Shown here: one piece after another, positions 48,227-52,217 of the stretch | Layout: each line of letters opens with the position of its first letter | Position numbering within the stretch: position 1 is the first letter of the stretch | From: Rheinheimera sp. | GTDB lineage: Bacteria > Pseudomonadota > Gammaproteobacteria > Enterobacterales > Alteromonadaceae | Length of the DNA stretch: 52,217 nt | Assembly (NCBI RefSeq): GCF_030824435.1 | Contig: NZ_JAVBXS010000037.1 | Coordinates: 1-52,217 of the forward strand | Direction: 5' to 3' | Notes under the pieces: generated by a model | What the model saw: the letters and a program-made list of their open reading frames with translations, nothing else | The model's database searches: none | What the model was told of the DNA's origin: nothing | Translations under genes and position numbers: made by a program

Positions 48227-48251
48227 AAAAACCGGCACAACGCCGGCTTTT
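48227..48251 (-). terminator. Terminator of fadD
   Basis: CCGGC (48232-48236) pairs with GCCGG (48242-48246); on the minus strand the stem is extended by a G-U pair and A-T pairs and followed by a long T run. It starts 21 bases past the fadD stop. Confidence 0.8.
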
Positions 48252-48272
48252 TGTTTGCAGTTCAATGGCGTG

Positions 48273-49934
48273 TTATTGGCCTTTGAGCTCACGGCGTAAA
48301 ATTTTGCCCACATTAGTTTTGGGCAGTTCTGTGCGAAATTCTACCAGCTTCGGTACTTTATAGCCCGTTAAACGCTCTTTACAGTGCGCAATCAGCTCCT
48401 GATCGGTTAAAGACTGGTCTTTTTTCACCACAAAAATCTTCACCGCTTCACCCGTTGCTTCGTTGGGAATACCCACAGCAGCAACTTCCAGCACTTTTTC
48501 ATTCATCGCGACCACTTCTTCAATCTCGTTTGGATACACATTAAAACCCGAGACTAAAATCATGTCTTTTTTGCGATCAACAATATAAAAGAAACCCTGC
48601 TCGTCCATCCGGGCAATATCGCCTGTGTATAACCAGCCGTCTTTTAGAACTTTGTCGGTTTCTTCCTGCCGGTTTAAATAACCCAGCATCACTTGCGGGC
48701 CCTGCACCAGCATTTCACCGGCTTCACCTGGCGCAACTTCATTGCCGTTGTCATCAATCAGTTTGATTAAGGTAGAAGGCGCAGGTAAACCAATGCTGCC
48801 GTTAAAACCATCTAAATCAAAGGGGCTGACTGTGACCAGAGGCGCACATTCGGTTAAACCATAACCTTCAACCAAACGGCTATGGGTCACTTTTTGCCAG
48901 CGCTCTGCCACAGGTTTTTGCACCGCCATACCACCGCCTAACGACAGTTTCAGCTTGCTAAAATCAAGATCGGCAAAACCAGGGCAGTTTAATAAACCGT
49001 TAAACAGCGTATTCACGCCGGTAATAGCGGTGAAAGGGTATTTGCTCAGCTCTTTGACAAAACCAGGCATATCACGTGGATTGGTAATTAACAGGTTGGT
49101 GCCACCATATTTCATAAAAGTCAGGCAGTTGGCTGTTAACGCAAAAATATGGTACAGCGGCAAAGCTGTCACAATAAACTCTTTACCCGGCGATAAAATA
49201 GGCCCGATACAACCTGCTACCTGCTCCAGATTCGCCACCATATTGCGGTGGGTCAGCATGGCACCTTTGGATACACCAGTGGTTCCACCTGTGTATTGTA
49301 AAAAGGCTAAATCAGCGCCTGTCACCACTGGTTTCCGGTAAGCCAAAGTGGCACCAACTTTCAGTGCCGTGTTAAAAGTTTTCACTTTTGGCAGCTGATA
49401 AGCAGGAATCATCTTTTTGACGTGTTTCACCACAAAATTAACGATGTTGCCTTTGAGTAAACCTAACATGTCACCCATTTTGGTCAGGATCACATGTTCA
49501 ACTTTTACTTCTGACAAGACATCAGCCAGGGTATGGGCGAAGTTTTCCACTATCACTATAGCTTTGGCTTTGGAGTCATTCAGCTGATGCTGTAGCTCAC
49601 GTGGGGTATAAAGCGGGTTGACATTCACCACAGTACAACCAGCACGCAACACTCCCAATAAAGCAACCGGGTATTGCAGCAGATTTGGCATCATAATGGC
49701 AACAGCGTCACCTTTTTTCAGGCCTAGCTCTTGTTGCAGGTAAGCAGCAAAGTGGGTACTTAAAGTGTCCAGTTCAGCATAAGTAATTGACTTACCCATA
49801 TTAATGTAGGCAATACGTTCGCTGTAGCTGGCAATAGATTGTTCGAAGATGTCTAACAATGAACTGTAGTGATCGGCATCAATTTCGGCCGGCACTCCGG
49901 TGGGGTAACGCTTTAACCAGACTTTATCCACCAT
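48273..49934 (-). CDS. fadD: Long-chain fatty acid--CoA ligase FadD
   Basis: 553 residues from the ATG at 49934, which has AGGAG just upstream (E. coli FadD has 561). The ATP/AMP motif is Y214-TGGTTGVSK223. Further motifs are [38 protein letters not shown] and the C-terminal lysine in GKILRRELK. It activates fatty acids to acyl-CoA at the inner membrane for beta-oxidation or lipid synthesis. A frame extension to 49991 lacks support. No clear FadR site was recognised in the 222-bp upstream region, which has a short AACTC-T-GAGTT dyad. Confidence 0.95.
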   Translation of the reverse strand: MVDKVWLKRYPTGVPAEIDADHYSSLLDIFEQSIASYSERIAYINMGKSITYAELDTLSTHFAAYLQQELGLKKGDAVAIMMPNLLQYPVALLGVLRAGCTVVNVNPLYTPRELQHQLNDSKAKAIVIVENFAHTLADVLSEVKVEHVILTKMGDMLGLLKGNIVNFVVKHVKKMIPAYQLPKVKTFNTALKVGATLAYRKPVVTGADLAFLQYTGGTTGVSKGAMLTHRNMVANLEQVAGCIGPILSPGKEFIVTALPLYHIFALTANCLTFMKYGGTNLLITNPRDMPGFVKELSKYPFTAITGVNTLFNGLLNCPGFADLDFSKLKLSLGGGMAVQKPVAERWQKVTHSRLVEGYGLTECAPLVTVSPFDLDGFNGSIGLPAPSTLIKLIDDNGNEVAPGEAGEMLVQGPQVMLGYLNRQEETDKVLKDGWLYTGDIARMDEQGFFYIVDRKKDMILVSGFNVYPNEIEEVVAMNEKVLEVAAVGIPNEATGEAVKIFVVKKDQSLTDQELIAHCKERLTGYKVPKLVEFRTELPKTNVGKILRRELKGQ

Positions 49935-50156
49935 CCTCTCCTCGTCGTCAGTTCTAATTATTTTTATAGGTAGCTTCGCTGTGTTATGCAACTTAATCGC
50001 ATAAGTTTGTAGAACAACAACGAACTCTGAGTTTTTACTCTAATCCTCAATCATCCCACAATTGTTGCTATTGCACAATTAGCCTGCAGCATTCTGTACT
50101 GAACCCTTGCAACAAACAACACTTAATAAGTTGATTTAAAAGAAATTAATGCACAC

Positions 50157-51029
50157 TTATTGCGTCAGAAAACTGCGGATTTGCGCCGCAACCTCCATAG
50201 AATGTGTCATATGCAGGTGATGGCCACCACTGAGTTCCTGATATTGCAAATGTGGATAAACAGGCAAAAATGCCGGTTTAGCCTGAGCCATCATGGCAAT
50301 GCCCTCTGTCGCCATAATGGCCAGAGTAGGCGGCTGAATATCGGCAATCAACTGACGGGCTTGCGCCTGAGAAAAACGATAAGCCGACACTTCGCGTAAC
50401 CGCAGATCGGCCGACCAGGTAAAAAAACCTGCTTTATCATCATTGCCCGGCAACTGAACTGTGCCCCGCTCTGAGAGTAACAACGCCTCTGTGATTGAAA
50501 AATCACTTTGTTGTTGGCGCGCCTTTGCCGCAGCTTGCAGGCTTGGGTAATAAGGTTTACGTTTATCCAGCCGCTTTTGTCTTGATAACATCGCCTGACG
50601 CAGCTGTTGTGTGGTGTTGCCTTCAGGTGCTGTCACCAGCCCTAAACTATCGATTAACACCAGACTTTTGACATACTCCGGAAATGCAGCCGCAAAAGCG
50701 CCTGCAATCATACCGCCCATTGAATGGCCTATCAGATGCAAAGGCTGAGCACCAAGTACAGTGACAAGCTGCAACACATCATCCACCCAATCCAGAAAAT
50801 GATAATGGGCATCCGGGCTGCGGTGTTGTGACCGGCCGTGGCCTGGTAAGTCAATTGCCAGCAGCTGCATATCTGGCAGAGCACGCGCCAGCGGCAAAAA
50901 ACTGTTGGCGTTATCAAGCCAGCCATGTAAACAAAGGCAAATAGGTGCTTTGGTGTCACCAGAACGCCAGCCCTGAAGTTCGAGCTGGCGTAACTGAAAA
51001 CTCAGCTGCTGTAGCGGCACGCTCTGCAT
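50157..51029 (-). CDS. Alpha/beta hydrolase
   Basis: 290 residues. The nucleophile elbow is GHSMGG with S103; LHGWLDNANSF forms the oxyanion region, IDLPGHGRS follows the second strand, and GGHHLHM (about 268-274) contains the catalytic His. It has no signal peptide, so it is probably a cytoplasmic esterase or acyl hydrolase; the substrate is unknown. The start codon lies 5 bp after the stop of the exported methyltransferase-like gene, so they are one operon. Similar hydrolases often lie upstream of fadD in related bacteria. Confidence 0.9.
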   Translation of the reverse strand: MQSVPLQQLSFQLRQLELQGWRSGDTKAPICLCLHGWLDNANSFLPLARALPDMQLLAIDLPGHGRSQHRSPDAHYHFLDWVDDVLQLVTVLGAQPLHLIGHSMGGMIAGAFAAAFPEYVKSLVLIDSLGLVTAPEGNTTQQLRQAMLSRQKRLDKRKPYYPSLQAAAKARQQQSDFSITEALLLSERGTVQLPGNDDKAGFFTWSADLRLREVSAYRFSQAQARQLIADIQPPTLAIMATEGIAMMAQAKPAFLPVYPHLQYQELSGGHHLHMTHSMEVAAQIRSFLTQ

Positions 51030-51034
51030 TGGCG

Positions 51035-51901
51035 TTATTGCAGAGGTTTGGTAAATTTCAGCGTCATGCGATCACTTTCGCCTATCGCCAGATATTTATT
51101 TTTATCCAAAGCGCCCATCGCCAAAGTGGGAGGTAAGGCATAGACCCCTTTGGGATAATCTTTAGTGTCTTTTGTATTGGCGTTAATTTCAGAGCGATCA
51201 GCCAGCACAAAACCAGCTTGTTGTGCGACCGCAATCACATAATATTCATCCAGATAACCTTCACCGGCCCGACTGGAAATTTCCGATAAACGGCTGCTTC
51301 TGTGTTCAACAATACCCAAAGTGCCACCAGGTTTCAGTACATCAAACAAAGCACGGTATACATCCAGTAAATAACCTTCTTCATTCCAGATATGGGAGTT
51401 TCTGAAACTCAGCACCATGTCGTATTGATTCACCTGGCCCGGCTGCATCATTCCCGGCGGGTCAAATTCGGCACTTTTCACAGCACCAAAATGTTGTGGA
51501 TTTTTTTGAATATCCTGTTCCAGTTTTTTTGCCAGTCTGGCCCAGAAAATTTTTCGTTCATCGTCCAGCGAACCGTCGTTCTGACGGAAATTGGCGATGG
51601 TTAACTGCCCTTTATCTTTCAGGTAAGGTGCCAGAATTTCGGTATACCAGCCGCGGGCAGGCCAGACTTCCAGCACAGACATGTCTGGTCTGATACCAAA
51701 AAACGTCAGGGTCTCCACCGGATGCCGGTACTGATCCCGGTGTTTATTGTCGGCAGAACGATAAGGTGCATCAACCACCTGTTGTAATGCTGACACCTGA
51801 ACTGTGTCAGTATTTGCCGCCGAAACAGCAAATACAGCACAACAGGCCGCCAGGCTTAAATACTTAACGCTGCTGTGAACCTTGGTGCGAATTATCGACA
51901 T
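51035..51901 (-). CDS. Exported class I methyltransferase-like protein
   Basis: 288 residues from the ATG at 51901 (AGGGTCAGG upstream). The protein begins with a Sec signal peptide (SVKYLSLAACCAVFAVSAA). The Rossmann-like core has VLEVWPARGWYTEILAPYL in the position of SAM motif I, YDMVLSFRNSHIW, and DVLKPGGTLGIVEHR, matching the predicted methyltransferases of COG4798. An exported location is surprising because SAM is cytoplasmic. The start overlaps the end of the slp-like gene by 38 bp, which suggests translational coupling. The alpha/beta hydrolase gene follows. Confidence 0.85.
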   Translation of the reverse strand: MSIIRTKVHSSVKYLSLAACCAVFAVSAANTDTVQVSALQQVVDAPYRSADNKHRDQYRHPVETLTFFGIRPDMSVLEVWPARGWYTEILAPYLKDKGQLTIANFRQNDGSLDDERKIFWARLAKKLEQDIQKNPQHFGAVKSAEFDPPGMMQPGQVNQYDMVLSFRNSHIWNEEGYLLDVYRALFDVLKPGGTLGIVEHRSSRLSEISSRAGEGYLDEYYVIAVAQQAGFVLADRSEINANTKDTKDYPKGVYALPPTLAMGALDKNKYLAIGESDRMTLKFTKPLQ

Positions 51902-52217
51902 GACCTGACCCTTGTGCTGGTTTTTCACCTGTTGGAATTGTTGTTCTGATCCGGATTGCCGGGCCATGGCCCCAATACGGATAAGGTGTGCGCCACATTG
52001 GCCAGGTGTCAATCACATCCACTCTGGTTTCCTGCTGCTTGGGCCATAAATACACTTTGGCCTCTTGAATCACCGGATAAATATACTGATATTGATCAAC
52101 CATACCGGCTTCGGGCTGACTCAAAGCACCCAGCACTGTGACAGCTTTGCCTTGCTGGTACACCATAGGGTCAACAAAACCCTGCACATAAGCAACAAAA
52201 CGACCGTCGGTTTTATC
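51864..52217 (-). CDS. Slp family outer membrane lipoprotein, 5' end cut by window edge
   Basis: 117 visible residues plus stop; the N-terminus with any lipobox lies beyond the window. The visible part (VDPMVYQQGKAVTVLGALSQ, then YQYIYPVIQEAKVYLWPK) matches the Slp domain of starvation-induced outer membrane lipoproteins. A long polar tail with many Pro and Gly residues follows. The stop lies 38 bp inside the next gene in a different frame. Slp proteins are linked to stationary phase and acid resistance in E. coli. Confidence 0.85.
   Translation of the reverse strand, partial: DKTDGRFVAYVQGFVDPMVYQQGKAVTVLGALSQPEAGMVDQYQYIYPVIQEAKVYLWPKQQETRVDVIDTWPMWRTPYPYWGHGPAIRIRTTIPTGEKPAQGSGHVDNSHQGSQQR

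Overview
The window looks like ordinary chromosome from a marine or aquatic gammaproteobacterium of the Alteromonadales/Chromatiales type; my best guess is Rheinheimera or a close relative. Reasons: gammaproteobacterial core blocks (gltX next to divergent tRNA-Val genes, smc-zipA-ligA with divergent cysZ, minCDE with ycgL/ycgM/ycgN, rnd-fadD), an SMC instead of MukB, several exported peptidases, and signalling proteins of the GGDEF and TPR type. Genus assignment is inference; no rRNA or species-diagnostic gene is present.

Layout. 1-2513: truncated membrane GGDEF protein, an unknown four-helix membrane protein, and a divergent nucleotidyltransferase-like protein. 2665-6911: two tandem M28 metallopeptidases (one secreted, one lipoprotein) and a secreted unknown protein. 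7088-10744: a small unknown ORF, a GH13 amylase-type lipoprotein and a six-bladed kelch protein. 11085-16451: a large PLP lysine/arginine/ornithine decarboxylase behind a structured leader, then a secreted subtilisin-type protease with a TTG start. 16676-21755: PAS-GAF-GGDEF diguanylate cyclase, ppnP, an Atm1-type ABC exporter and a Ca2+/Na+ antiporter. 22043-26747: rpiA, serA, a DUF481 outer membrane protein and gltX. 26951-27319: four tRNA-Val(TAC) genes, the last abutting fifteen exact copies of an 8-bp repeat. 27604-30628: unknown lipoprotein, a TPR protein with a degenerate receiver domain, and a DUF2919 membrane protein. 30764-39075 (minus strand): ligA, a secreted M28 aminopeptidase, zipA and smc. 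39291-48197: cysZ; the leftward operon ycgL-mltB-like-ycgM-ycgN-mscS; minCDE; a DUF4397 repeat lipoprotein; rnd. 48273-52217: fadD, an alpha/beta hydrolase, an exported methyltransferase-like protein and a truncated Slp lipoprotein.

How the genes fit together. Three exported M28 peptidases, a subtilase, a GH13 lipoprotein and a kelch protein suggest a cell that degrades external protein and polysaccharide. The core blocks serve division-site selection and chromosome maintenance (minCDE, zipA, smc, ligA), serine and pentose metabolism (serA, rpiA), tRNA charging and supply (gltX, tRNA-Val) and RNA turnover and fatty acid activation (rnd, fadD). Most transcription units end in clear rho-independent terminators.

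I found no mobile element, prophage, CRISPR array or recognisable defence island, and no convincing new multi-gene system. The most unusual signals are the 8-bp tandem array touching the last tRNA-Val gene, the receiver domain whose phospho-acceptor aspartate is a serine, the exported SAM-methyltransferase-like protein overlapping an Slp gene, the Gln-rich SMC arm, the aminopeptidase between zipA and ligA, and unexplained dyads or repeats upstream of rpiA, cysZ and the decarboxylase.
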